Shown: in pieces, positions 1 through 8,370 of the stretch
Layout of the letters: each line of letters opens with the position of its first letter
Numbering within the stretch: position 1 is the first letter of the stretch
Assembly (NCBI RefSeq): GCF_018860245.1
Contig: NZ_JAHKPD010000011.1
Location: forward strand, 1 to 64,000
Origin: Pseudotamlana agarivorans
Lineage (GTDB): Bacteria; Bacteroidota; Bacteroidia; Flavobacteriales; Flavobacteriaceae
Length of the DNA stretch: 64,000 bases
Direction of reading: 5' to 3'
The notes under the pieces: model-generated
Databases searched by the model: none
Seen by the model: only the letters and a program-made list of their open reading frames with translations
What the model was told of the DNA's origin: nothing
Position numbers and translations under genes: made by a program

Positions 1-24
1 TTTTTTTTTTTTTTTTTTTTTTTT
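1..24. repeat. Homopolymer of 24 T
   Basis: The window opens with 24 consecutive T residues and may continue upstream. A tract this long is prone to slippage and to assembly error. It borders the repeat array that follows. Confidence 0.9.
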
Positions 25-45
25 CACTTGAACTATTTTTTTTTG

Positions 46-425
46 GTTGAATCGTTTATTGGTTCACTTTTGACTGTTTACTGTTGACTATTTACTGAAC
101 TTTCAACTTCCTGGTTAATTTTTAATTTTTCCTTTTTAATTATTAATTGAACGACTGTTTATTTGTTGAATCGTTTATTCGTTCACCTTTGACTGTTGAC
201 TGTTGACTGTTTACTGAACTTTCAACTTCCTGGTTAATTTTTAATTTTTCCTTTTTAATTATTAATTGAACGACTGTTTATTTGTTGAATCGTTTATTCG
301 TTCACCTTTGACTGTTGACTGTTGACTATTTACTGAACTTTCAACTTCCTGGTTAATTTTTAATTTTTCCTTTTTAATTATTAATTGAACGACTGTTTAT
401 TTGTTTAATCGTTTATTCGTTAAAC
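46..425. repeat. 119-bp tandem repeat, three copies plus a partial fourth
   Basis: Units start at 46, 165 and 284, with a partial unit at 403; the spacing is exactly 119 bp each time. Units differ by only a few substitutions. Each unit is built from shorter words, including the heptamer GTTGACT repeated two or three times and AT-rich TTAATTTTTAATTTTTCC. No open reading frame of note spans the array. It looks like a minisatellite that grew by slippage or unequal recombination. Confidence 0.9.
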
Positions 426-645
426 CAACGACTGGGACTGAAAACTGAGACTGGGACTGGTTATTCGTTTATTCGTTTAACCGTTGAACTGACAACTAGG
501 TTTAAAACTCTCAACTCCTATCTCTTAACTCTTAACTTAATATTTAATATCTAACTTCTAATATCAGGTAATTTTTCACTAAAAAAATCAGCGCAAGAGT
601 AAGTGACCAATAACTAACAACTAGCAACCAACAACTAAATGTTTT
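426..645. repeat. Decayed low-complexity repeat tract
   Basis: Short imperfect words recur, such as GACTGGGACTG, CTCTTAACTCTTAACTT and AACAACTAGCAACCAACAACT. I see no gene here. It looks like eroded relatives of the array to the left. Confidence 0.6.
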
Positions 646-649
646 TAAG

Positions 650-657
650 TAGCTTTG
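650..657 (+). promoter_or_regulatory. Bacteroidota-type -7 box for the methyltransferase gene
   Basis: TAGCTTTG matches the TAnnTTTG -7 consensus of the Bacteroidota housekeeping sigma factor. It lies 30 bases before the ATG at 688, so the TTG further upstream (655) cannot be the start codon. No clear -33 box is visible. Confidence 0.6.
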
Positions 658-687
658 CGCCACAATCCCGACTTTCGAAATACGATC

Positions 688-1461
688 ATGCTATACCAAG
701 CAACCCAATACTTTAAATTCCTTTTAAAATCGACCAATCAGCATGGGGTGCACTCCCCTTTTGTATATAATTTGGTAACGAAGTGTTTTTATGACCGTAG
801 TCGGCACGAGGCTTATAAAGCCCTTAAAAACTACAAAAAAAACCTGCTACAAAACAATGGCAGCATCAAGGTCACCGATTTAGGCGCTGGTTCACACACC
901 ATGAAGCAGCAAGAACGCTTGGTAAGTCAAATGGCTAAGAACGCAGGAACAACTCTAAAGCGTGCTAAATTATTATACCGAATTAGTGCTTATTTAAAAC
1001 CTCAAAACATATTAGAATTGGGTACTTCCTTGGGTATCGCCACGCAGGCCTTAAGTTTAGGGAACCCGAAGTCACACATCTCAACTATTGAAGGGTGTTC
1101 TAATATTTCAGAATTTTCAAAAGGGTGTTTTAAAGGCGAAAACCTTCATAATATTGAAAGTATTCAAGGGGATTTTTCTGCTGAAATTGAAAAACGAACT
1201 TCAAACACCTATGACCTCATTTTCTTTGATGGCAATCATCAAAAGGCTTCTACTTTATACTATTTTGAGACCTTATTAGAAACAGCAACCAACGATTCGG
1301 TTTTTATTTTTGATGACATTTATTGGTCGGAAGGCATGACCGAAGCTTGGGAAACCATAAAGGAACATCCCAAAGTAACCGTGAGTATTGATACGTTTTT
1401 CTGGGGACTTGTCTTTTTTAGAAAGGAACAGGTTAAGGAGCATTTTGTGATTCGGAGTTGA
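688..1461 (+). CDS. Class I SAM-dependent methyltransferase (O-methyltransferase-like)
   Basis: The product has 257 residues and a Rossmann-type methyltransferase fold. Motif I, ILELGTSLG, lies near residues 108-116 and should bind S-adenosylmethionine. An acidic FFDGNH motif follows near 179-184 and FIFDDIYWSEGM near 206-217; both resemble the metal-ligand region of catechol-O-methyltransferase-like enzymes. The substrate cannot be told from sequence. I chose ATG 688 because a -7 promoter box overlaps the upstream TTG. The gene stands alone between two repeat tracts. The fold is certain, the substrate unknown. Confidence 0.8.
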   Translation: MLYQATQYFKFLLKSTNQHGVHSPFVYNLVTKCFYDRSRHEAYKALKNYKKNLLQNNGSIKVTDLGAGSHTMKQQERLVSQMAKNAGTTLKRAKLLYRISAYLKPQNILELGTSLGIATQALSLGNPKSHISTIEGCSNISEFSKGCFKGENLHNIESIQGDFSAEIEKRTSNTYDLIFFDGNHQKASTLYYFETLLETATNDSVFIFDDIYWSEGMTEAWETIKEHPKVTVSIDTFFWGLVFFRKEQVKEHFVIRS

Positions 1462-1466
1462 TTTTT

Positions 1467-2080
1467 GGTTGGTGGTTGCTGGTTGTTAGTTATTGGAGCT
1501 TACTCTTGCGGGGTTTTTACACGGAGGTACTCAGAGATTTCGCAGAGATTCACTGAGGAGTTTTAGACACAGATTAATTTATTAGTTACTGGTTGTTAGT
1601 TGCTGGTTTTTGGGGGCTTACTCTTGTGGGTTGTTACACGGAGACTCATTGAGTTTTTTTTAGACACGAATTTCACTAATTAACACTAATTTTTACGTAC
1701 TACTTCTTGGCGACTTAGCGTCTTGGCGAGAAATATTTACTGTTACACGGAGATGCACAGAGATTTCGCAGAGCTACACCGAGAAATATTAAGACACAGA
1801 TTTCACTGATTTTCACAGATTAATTTATTAGTTGTTGGTTGTTAGTTAATGGTTGTTGGAAGGCTTACTCTTGCGGGTTGTTACACGGAGATGCGCAGAG
1901 GCTTCGCAGAGATTCACTGAGGAGTTTTAGACACAGATTAATTTATTAGTTGCTGGTTTTTGGTTTTTGGAAGGCTTACTCTTGTGGGTTGTTACACGGA
2001 GATGCGCTGAGATTTCGCAGAGCTAAACTAAGAAATATTAAGACACAGATTTCACTGATTTTCACTGATTAATTTATTAG
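1467..2080. repeat. Five degenerate copies of a dispersed intergenic repeat
   Basis: About 610 bp without a gene holds roughly five diverged copies of a 100-150 bp unit. Each carries the phrases GGCTTACTCTTG, TTACACGGAGATGCGCAGAG, TTCGCAGAG and AGACACAGATTTCACTGATT. The core phrase lies near 1516, 1636, 1743, 1881 and 1994. Copies are separated by slippage-prone words such as GGTTGTTAGTTGCTGG. I see no coding capacity. Confidence 0.8.
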
Positions 2081-2145
2081 TCAGAAAGGTTCTCGACTTC
2101 GCTAGAACACCGGTTCTAAAACTGCTTAATTACGGTGTTCGATTT

Positions 2146-3123
2146 CTATGACGTAACCAAACGATTTTGATATAAATTTTCAGATTTTACAATGGCAAAA
2201 ATAAGATGTATAATTTTGTTTCTAACAGCATTTAGTACGGACATTTTATTTTTACCTTCCTTAACTTTTCTTAGGTAATAAACTTGTAAATCATTTTTTA
2301 AACGAATGGCACTCATTGCAGCTAAATGCAATATGGATTTTATCTGTTTATCGGCAAATACAGAGACTCGAGGTTTCCTGTAAACAGATGTTCCAGATTG
2401 ATGATCAAAAGGGATAACACCAGAATAACAAGCCATTTTTCTCGGGTCAGTTATCTTTATAAACCCTTCTGTTTTAACAATTATAGTCCAACTAGTTACT
2501 TTTCCAACTCCAGGTATACTAAGCATTAATTTTTGTTGTTTTTTGAGTTCTGGGTCTTCCATAATAGCCTGTTGAATTAATTCTTCTATTTTCTTAATTT
2601 GTTTCTCTAACTGACTTATTTGCTGTAAACACCAATTAGTAAGTGTTTGAGTTAGACCTAATTCCTTCATCTTTTTATAGTCATGCTTTTGTTGAACTAA
2701 CCTTCTCCTGGTTTTAATTCTAGCATTTCGCTCTGTCATTAAAACTTTAATCTTTCTAATAACCTCAGAACAAGGTTTCCAAACAGACAAATCTTCTTTG
2801 TTTTTTTCTATAAATAAGGCTATTCGATATGCATCTTCTTTATCAGTTTTACCTCTAACTAAGCCTTGACTTTTAGATAGATGCAATGGATTGATGACAA
2901 ATACAGTGAAGTTAAACTCAGGCAAAACCTTATAAAGCTCCCAGTTATACCTTCCTGTGTTCTCCATAGCAACAATCAATTTTAATCCATTATAAGTTTT
3001 AAAAAACTTCCTAATACTTTTTTGGGTATTGTCTATCTTGTAATATTCAATTTGACTTGCCTCTTTTACACAGATATCTAAAGTTTTGCTACTGATGTCA
3101 ATACCGATAATAATGTTTTTCAT
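2146..3123 (-). CDS. IS110-family transposase (DEDD recombinase)
   Basis: The 325-residue protein has the two-part IS110 structure. An N-terminal RuvC-like domain carries acidic residues D9 (GIDISSKTLD), E54 (AMENTGRY), D94 and D97 (KTDKEDA). A C-terminal Transposase_20 domain begins near LSIPGVGKVTSW and contains SGTS (S243-S246), where the catalytic serine of the family is expected. A helical linker lies around residues 130-200. All catalytic motifs are present and the frame is open, so the enzyme looks active. In the family it excises and inserts the element through a circular intermediate, guided by a bridge RNA. Confidence 0.93.
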   Translation of the reverse strand: MKNIIIGIDISSKTLDICVKEASQIEYYKIDNTQKSIRKFFKTYNGLKLIVAMENTGRYNWELYKVLPEFNFTVFVINPLHLSKSQGLVRGKTDKEDAYRIALFIEKNKEDLSVWKPCSEVIRKIKVLMTERNARIKTRRRLVQQKHDYKKMKELGLTQTLTNWCLQQISQLEKQIKKIEELIQQAIMEDPELKKQQKLMLSIPGVGKVTSWTIIVKTEGFIKITDPRKMACYSGVIPFDHQSGTSVYRKPRVSVFADKQIKSILHLAAMSAIRLKNDLQVYYLRKVKEGKNKMSVLNAVRNKIIHLIFAIVKSENLYQNRLVTS

Positions 3124-3226
3124 AAATTAGCTTTTAAGTGAAACGAAATGAGAAAAATCATCAATTACTTAACTCCTTAATAATGGGCTTTATATCCCGA
3201 ATTTCTATTTGAGTTTTTGATGAATA

Positions 3227-3297
3227 GGAGGCTTAAGTCTAAATCGAAGAACGAGATTCCAGTCTCAGAGCGCGTGTCATAGTTTACTTAAGCTTCC
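3227..3297 (-). ncRNA. Candidate IS110 bridge-RNA stem-loop
   Basis: The 12-base arms at 3227-3238 (GGAGGCTTAAGT) and 3286-3297 (ACTTAAGCTTCC) pair at 11 of 12 positions around a 47-nt loop. Inside the loop, GAGA and TCTC around 3252-3266 can form a second small hairpin. The structure lies 104 bp upstream of the transposase start. In known IS110 elements the bridge RNA is read from this end in the transposase direction. The paired arms are seen; the function is inferred from position. Confidence 0.4.
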
Positions 3298-3412
3298 TTT
3301 TCTCTTTTCTATAAATTTAATGATTTTTACACTTTGCTAATCTAAAGGAGCGCAGTCGAGAAGTGTGATTATTATTGTAAAAGCATGCGCTATTTCATTC
3401 AACAAAGAAACA

Positions 3413-4654
3413 TCAAACCACCTCAACACCATTTAAATAAACCGTTTCTATTTGATTATTTCCGAAAGAATATGGGATAAACGAATACGAATGTATTGGC
3501 TTTGTGAGTATCAGGTTCGCGAGCTTTCCTTTGGTGATTGATCCTACTTGCTTTTCAAGTCCCATCGCATAAGCGCCATTTATCGTTGCGGCGTTTATGG
3601 CTTCTTCGGGGGTTAATTTCATTTTAATACAGGCTGCGGAAACCACAAAATTCATATTTCCTGAAGGGGATGATCCTGGGTTATAATCGGTTGCTATGGC
3701 TAGTGGCAATCCGGCATCAATCATTTTTCGACCAGGCGTGTATGGAATGCCTAAAAAGAAAGAACATCCCGGCAGTGCCACCGGCATGGTTGATGTGTTT
3801 TTCAAGGCTTCAATATCTTCATCACGCATTTCTTCTAGATGATCAACAGACAAGGCCTGGTTTGCAACGCCTGCTTGTACACCGCCAATCGCCGTGAATT
3901 GATTAACATGTATTTTAGCGCTTAATCCGTGTTTTTTTCCTGCTTCTAAAATACGATGGGTATCTTCCACCGAAAAATAACCTGTTTCACAAAAAACATC
4001 AACAAAATCGGCAAGCTTGGCTTCAGCCACCAAAGGGATCATTTCGCTAATAAGATAATCCACATAACCTTCTTTGTTGTTTTTGAAATTTTCAGGAACG
4101 GCATGCGCGCCTAAAAAGGTCGCTTTAATAGGTAAATTATAATTTTCCTTTAAACGCTTAATTACGCTAAGCATTTTTAATTCAGCTTCTAAAGTTAAGC
4201 CGTAGCCGGATTTAATTTCAACAGCACCTGTTCCTAAAGCTATAATTTCATCGAGACGATTTTTGGTTTCTTTATATAATTCACTTTCTGTAATCGCTTG
4301 TACTTTTTTAGCTGAATTTAAAATACCTCCGCCTTTTTCAGCAATTTCTTGATAGCTCAAGCCTTTAATTTTATCTACAAACTCCCCTTCTCTATTTCCT
4401 GCATAAACCAAGTGTGTATGCGAATCGCACCACGTTGGTAACATCATTTTTCCTTCAGCATGGACTACCTGGTCGACAGCAGCATCATTTGGACAATCAT
4501 GCATTGGTCCGAAATCACGAATAATATCATTTTCAACTAAAAGAAAGGCATTTTTAATGGTTGGTAGTTCTGCCATGGCTTTCCCTGAAACAAAACGTGT
4601 GTGTTCATCTCTAACTTGAAGCAATTCTTTAATATTCTTAAATAAGGTTTTCAT
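3413..4654 (-). CDS. hutI: Imidazolonepropionase
   Basis: The protein hydrolyses 4-imidazolone-5-propanoate to N-formimino-L-glutamate, the third step of histidine degradation, in the cytoplasm. It has 413 residues, normal for this amidohydrolase family. The metal-binding HTH motif is at H79-x-H81 (DSHTHLVYAGNR). Further family motifs are VDHLEEM and ATDYNPGSSPSGN, the latter holding the catalytic Asp. The start codon overlaps the hutU stop codon by one base (TAATG), which indicates translational coupling. It is the last gene of hutHUI. Confidence 0.96.
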   Translation of the reverse strand: MKTLFKNIKELLQVRDEHTRFVSGKAMAELPTIKNAFLLVENDIIRDFGPMHDCPNDAAVDQVVHAEGKMMLPTWCDSHTHLVYAGNREGEFVDKIKGLSYQEIAEKGGGILNSAKKVQAITESELYKETKNRLDEIIALGTGAVEIKSGYGLTLEAELKMLSVIKRLKENYNLPIKATFLGAHAVPENFKNNKEGYVDYLISEMIPLVAEAKLADFVDVFCETGYFSVEDTHRILEAGKKHGLSAKIHVNQFTAIGGVQAGVANQALSVDHLEEMRDEDIEALKNTSTMPVALPGCSFFLGIPYTPGRKMIDAGLPLAIATDYNPGSSPSGNMNFVVSAACIKMKLTPEEAINAATINGAYAMGLEKQVGSITKGKLANLILTKPIHSYSFIPYSFGNNQIETVYLNGVEVV

Positions 4655-6651
4655 TAAAATAAGTTTTCTAATAATTGATTATCTACTAAATTAGGAATGG
4701 TCACTTTTAAATTTGGCGTGCGTTCCATTTCGCGTTTTATGGCGAACAAAGCTTCATCGTTTCTGGCCCAACTGCGACGTGCAATACCGTTATTCACATC
4801 AAAAAACAACATACTTTTAAGGCGTGCTTCCGCTTCTTTGGTACCATCTAACAACATTCCAAAGCCGCCATTCACCACTTCGCCCCAACCTACGCCACCG
4901 CCATTATGAATGGACACCCATGTGGCGCCTCTAAAACTATCACCAATGACATTATGAATCGCCATATCGGCAGTAAATTTACTACCGTCGTAAATATTTG
5001 AAGTTTCTCTATACGGCGAATCGGTACCACTCACATCATGATGATCACGACCTAAAACTACAGGACCGATGTCGCCATTTGCCACCGCATTATTAAAAGC
5101 TTCAGCTATTTTTGCGCGACCTTCGGCATCAGCATACAAGATACGCGCTTGAGAGCCCACCACCATTTTATTTTTCTTAGCATCTTTTATCCAAGTGATA
5201 TTATCCTGCATTTGCAATTGAATTTCCTCAGGAGCCGTTTTCATGATGTCTTCAAGAACTTGAGCTGCGATAGCGTCGGTTTTGTCCAAGTCTTCCGATT
5301 TCCCTGAAGCACACACCCATCGGAAGGGTCCGAATCCATAATCGAAACACATCGGTCCTAAAATATCTTGCACATAAGACGGGTATTTAAAATCGATATT
5401 ATTTTCAGCCATCACATCGGCGCCAGCACGTGAGGCTTCTAACAAAAAGGCATTTCCGTAATCGAAAAAATAAGTGCCCTTAGCGACGTGATTGTTTATC
5501 GCTTTGGCATGTCGTCTTAATGATTCACGCACTTTATCTTTAAAAACCTCGGGGGCTTCACGAATTAATCGGTTTGATTCCTCATACGACAAACCAGCTG
5601 GATAGTATCCGCCTGTCCACGGAATATGCAAAGAGGTTTGATCGGATCCCACATGAATGAATATATTTTCATCATCAAAACGTTCCCAAACTTCAACCAC
5701 ATTTCCAATGAATGCTATGGAAACCACTGCTTTTGTAGCCTGCGCTGCTTTTACGCGTGCGACTAAATCATCTAAATTATCAATCAACACATCCACCCAA
5801 CCTTGTTCATGACGTTTGGTTGCCGCTTTGGCATTCACTTCAGCACAAATAGTAATACAACCTGCTATATTTCCCGCTTTAGGTTGCGCGCCACTCATGC
5901 CGCCTAAACCAGCTGTTAAAAATATTTTTCCTGCGGAAGTATCTGCTTTTTCTAACACTTTTCTGAAGGCATTCATAACCGTAATCGTGGTACCGTGTAC
6001 GATGCCTTGCGGACCAATATACATGAACGAACCGGCAGTCATTTGTCCGTACTGCGTCACCCCCAAAGCATTGAATTTCTCCCAGTCATCGGGTTTGGAA
6101 TAATTCGGAATCATCATACCGTTGGTTACAATAACGCGTGGTGCATTTTTAGATGACGGAAACAAGCCCATAGGATGACCAGAATACATATGAAGCGTCT
6201 GCTCATCGCTCATGTTCGCCAAATACTGCATGGTTAACAGGTATTGTGCCCAATTTTGAAATACCGCGCCATTACCACCATAAGTGATTAATTCTTCGGG
6301 ATGTTGTGCCACTGCAGGGTTTAAATTATTCTGAATCATCAACATAAGAGCAGCCGATTGCGTTGATTTTGCAGGATATTCTGAAATGCCACGAGCATAT
6401 ATTTTATAATCAGGCTTGAACCGGTACATGTAAATACGACCGTAAGCCTTGAGTTCTTCTGCAAATTCTGAAGCTAAAGTACTGTGCCAATCCTTAGGAA
6501 AATAACGCAACGCATTTCTTATCGCCAGTTGTTTTTCTTCAGTAGATAAAATATCTTTTCGTTTTGGTGCGCGGTTGGCATCCTTCGGGTAATTATATTT
6601 TGAAGGCATTTTACTTGGAATACCTTGTAATATCTGTTCTTGAAATGTCAT
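4654..6651 (-). CDS. hutU: Urocanate hydratase
   Basis: The enzyme converts urocanate to 4-imidazolone-5-propanoate using tightly bound NAD+ as an electrophile. At 665 residues it is the long form, close in length to eukaryotic urocanases and about 100 residues longer than the common proteobacterial form. Family motifs include MYSGHPMGLFPS, TAGLGGMSGAQPKAG and the C-terminal SIHNGGGVGWGEV. It starts 7 bp after hutH and overlaps hutI by one base, so the three genes form one transcript. The assignment is secure. Confidence 0.96.
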   Translation of the reverse strand: MTFQEQILQGIPSKMPSKYNYPKDANRAPKRKDILSTEEKQLAIRNALRYFPKDWHSTLASEFAEELKAYGRIYMYRFKPDYKIYARGISEYPAKSTQSAALMLMIQNNLNPAVAQHPEELITYGGNGAVFQNWAQYLLTMQYLANMSDEQTLHMYSGHPMGLFPSSKNAPRVIVTNGMMIPNYSKPDDWEKFNALGVTQYGQMTAGSFMYIGPQGIVHGTTITVMNAFRKVLEKADTSAGKIFLTAGLGGMSGAQPKAGNIAGCITICAEVNAKAATKRHEQGWVDVLIDNLDDLVARVKAAQATKAVVSIAFIGNVVEVWERFDDENIFIHVGSDQTSLHIPWTGGYYPAGLSYEESNRLIREAPEVFKDKVRESLRRHAKAINNHVAKGTYFFDYGNAFLLEASRAGADVMAENNIDFKYPSYVQDILGPMCFDYGFGPFRWVCASGKSEDLDKTDAIAAQVLEDIMKTAPEEIQLQMQDNITWIKDAKKNKMVVGSQARILYADAEGRAKIAEAFNNAVANGDIGPVVLGRDHHDVSGTDSPYRETSNIYDGSKFTADMAIHNVIGDSFRGATWVSIHNGGGVGWGEVVNGGFGMLLDGTKEAEARLKSMLFFDVNNGIARRSWARNDEALFAIKREMERTPNLKVTIPNLVDNQLLENLF

Positions 6652-6658
6652 TGCTTTT

Positions 6659-8149
6659 CTACTTTAAATTGAACGCTTGCGTTTTCACCAAATGCACCAT
6701 GTTTTGAATATCATCCTTTAAAAGTCTGTCGCTCTCTAATTTAGGAACGATTTCGCGAATAATACGATGATTGTCTTCAATAATATCTGAAAAAGTATTC
6801 GGACGCCTAAACTCAAGGGCTTGAGCGCCATACATAAGTTCTATGGCCAGTATTTTTTCTAAATTTCCTAAAATTTGATTGAACTTTCGTCCGGAAATGC
6901 TTCCCATTGAGACGTGGTCTTCCTGACCCAATGAGGTTGGAATACTATCTGCGGAAGGCGGAAAACACAAGGATTTATTTTCAGTAACTAAAGCTGCGGT
7001 GGTGTATTGCGGAATCATAAATCCAGAATTCAAGCCGCCACCCGTGGTTAATAAACGTGGCAACCCGAACTTACCTTCAATTAAAAGATAACAGCGTCGA
7101 TCTGAAATATTGCCCAATTCCGCGGAAGCGATAGACGCATAATCTAAAGCCATAGCAAGAGGTTGCCCGTGGAAATTACCTCCCGAAATCGCTTCGGTAT
7201 CACTTAATACAATTGGGTTATCGGTAACCGAATTCATTTCAATTTCTGCCAATTCCAACACATGGTAATAGGCGTTTCTTGAGGCCCCATGCACTTGCGG
7301 AATACAACGCATGGAATACGGATCTTGAACGCGCTCGCAGTTTTCATGAGAATTCACATTCTGGGAAGAATACAATAACATGGTCATACGTTCGGCGACT
7401 TCAATACAACCTTTAAACGGACGAATTTTATGTAATTCATCACGAAATGGTTGCGAACTGCCTTGGTAGCCCTCAATACTCATGGCGCCACAAACATCGG
7501 CGAGATCTAGCAAATATTCCATTTTTTTTAAGCCTACAATCGCGTGAGCTAAAATAAATTGTGTGCCGTTAATTAAGCCCAAACCTTCTTTTGCTTGAAG
7601 CGCCATAGGCTCTAAGTTATGCTGAATTAGAACGGCTTTTGCATGTTGCATGCTATCGCCAACCCAAAAATCACCTTCACCTAAAAGTGGTAAAAACAAA
7701 TGTGATAACGGTGCTAAATCTCCCGAAGCACCCACAGAACCTTGTTCTGGAACCACTGGCAGTAAATCATTTTCTATAAAATATAAAATACGTTCAATCA
7801 ATTCTAAACGTACGCCAGAATATCCACGACTTAAAGCATGTACTTTACAAATCATCATGATTTTAGATAATTCCTTATCAATCGGGTTTCCCACTCCTAC
7901 CGCATGTGTAATTAGCAAATTCTCCTGCAGTTTATTGGTTTCTTCGGGCGTAATTTGCACGTCGCATAACGGTCCGAACCCTGTATTTATACCATAAACC
8001 GCCTTATTGGAACTGGCCATTTTTTCAACTTTAGCGCGACAATTTTCAATTTGGGTCACCGCTTCTTCACAAATAGTGGCTTTTAGCGTGCCTTTTGCAA
8101 TGGCCAGCACTTTGTTTACAGTTAAGGTATCTATTCCGTATTTGAACAT
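6659..8149 (-). CDS. hutH: Histidine ammonia-lyase
   Basis: The enzyme deaminates L-histidine to trans-urocanate, the first step of the pathway. It has 496 residues. The electrophilic MIO cofactor should form from Ala141-Ser142-Gly143 (GSVGASGDLAPLSH). The YGINTGFG loop at residues 52-59 carries the conserved active-site Tyr, and QEDHVSMG lies further on. It is first in hutH-hutU-hutI and is divergent from a LysR-type gene, which probably controls it. No hutG, hutF or ftcd gene is in the window, so the fate of formiminoglutamate is not shown here. Confidence 0.96.
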   Translation of the reverse strand: MFKYGIDTLTVNKVLAIAKGTLKATICEEAVTQIENCRAKVEKMASSNKAVYGINTGFGPLCDVQITPEETNKLQENLLITHAVGVGNPIDKELSKIMMICKVHALSRGYSGVRLELIERILYFIENDLLPVVPEQGSVGASGDLAPLSHLFLPLLGEGDFWVGDSMQHAKAVLIQHNLEPMALQAKEGLGLINGTQFILAHAIVGLKKMEYLLDLADVCGAMSIEGYQGSSQPFRDELHKIRPFKGCIEVAERMTMLLYSSQNVNSHENCERVQDPYSMRCIPQVHGASRNAYYHVLELAEIEMNSVTDNPIVLSDTEAISGGNFHGQPLAMALDYASIASAELGNISDRRCYLLIEGKFGLPRLLTTGGGLNSGFMIPQYTTAALVTENKSLCFPPSADSIPTSLGQEDHVSMGSISGRKFNQILGNLEKILAIELMYGAQALEFRRPNTFSDIIEDNHRIIREIVPKLESDRLLKDDIQNMVHLVKTQAFNLK

Positions 8150-8203
8150 GATTTTATGGTATTAATTTTACTGAAATCCGTTTTATTGTCATAATGCTTC
8201 TAT

Positions 8204-8292
8204 GTCGTCATACCGAACTTGATTCGGTATCTCATTAAATTTGTAAATCAAAAACATACGATGAGACCCTGAAATAAATTCAGGGTGACGGC
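8204..8292. repeat. BIME-like pair of inverted palindromic units
   Basis: Two related 32-bp units face each other. Unit 1 (8204-8235) has a hairpin CCGAA/TTCGG and ends in TCTCAT. Unit 2 (8261-8292) starts with ATGAGA and has a hairpin CCCTGAA/TTCAGGG. Both carry a GTCA word at the outer edge. The arrangement resembles bacterial interspersed mosaic elements. It sits between hutH and its divergent regulator. Confidence 0.7.
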
Positions 8293-8300
8293 ATACTATT

Positions 8301-8332
8301 TTTGACTACCTACAAAATTATCTATAAATTTG
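8301..8332 (+). promoter_or_regulatory. Promoter of the LysR-type regulator gene
   Basis: TTTG at 8301-8304 and TAAATTTG at 8325-8332 are separated by 20 bp, a full match to the Bacteroidota -33/-7 promoter. Transcription would start near 8338. On the minus strand TAATTTTG (8320-8313) could serve as an overlapping -7 box for hutH. Confidence 0.7.
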
Positions 8333-8347
8333 ATACCAAATAAGACC

Positions 8348-8366
8348 ATTAGTTTAATAAACTAAT
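8348..8366. promoter_or_regulatory. Perfect 19-bp palindrome, candidate LysR operator
   Basis: ATTAGTTTA and TAAACTAAT form perfect 9-bp arms around one central base. The palindrome lies just after the predicted start site and 4 bp before the ATG at 8371. It contains the T-N11-A pattern typical of LysR-type binding sites, so it is well placed for autoregulation. Function is inferred. Confidence 0.55.
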
Positions 8367-8370
8367 AACT

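Larger units (their letters stand above)
2104..3348 (-). mobile_element. IS110-family insertion sequence (approximate limits)
   Basis: The element carries one intact DEDD transposase (2146-3123, minus strand) and about 200 bp of non-coding sequence upstream of it. That is where IS110-group elements encode their bridge RNA. IS110 elements usually lack terminal inverted repeats and target duplications, so the ends cannot be fixed from one copy; the limits given are the flanking 14-bp inverted repeats. Finding the empty site in a related genome would define the element. Confidence 0.6.
2090..3362. repeat. Inverted 14-bp repeats flanking the IS110 element
   Basis: TTCTCGACTTCGCT at 2090-2103 faces AGCGCAGTCGAGAA at 3349-3362; they match at 13 of 14 positions in inverted orientation. 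IS110-family elements often insert into palindromic REP-like sequences, so these may be the halves of a split target palindrome. They could instead be independent copies of a common dispersed word. Confidence 0.5.

Noticed and set aside
46-425. CRISPR-like array
   Set aside because: Units are contiguous 119-bp tandem copies without unique spacers, and no cas genes are near.
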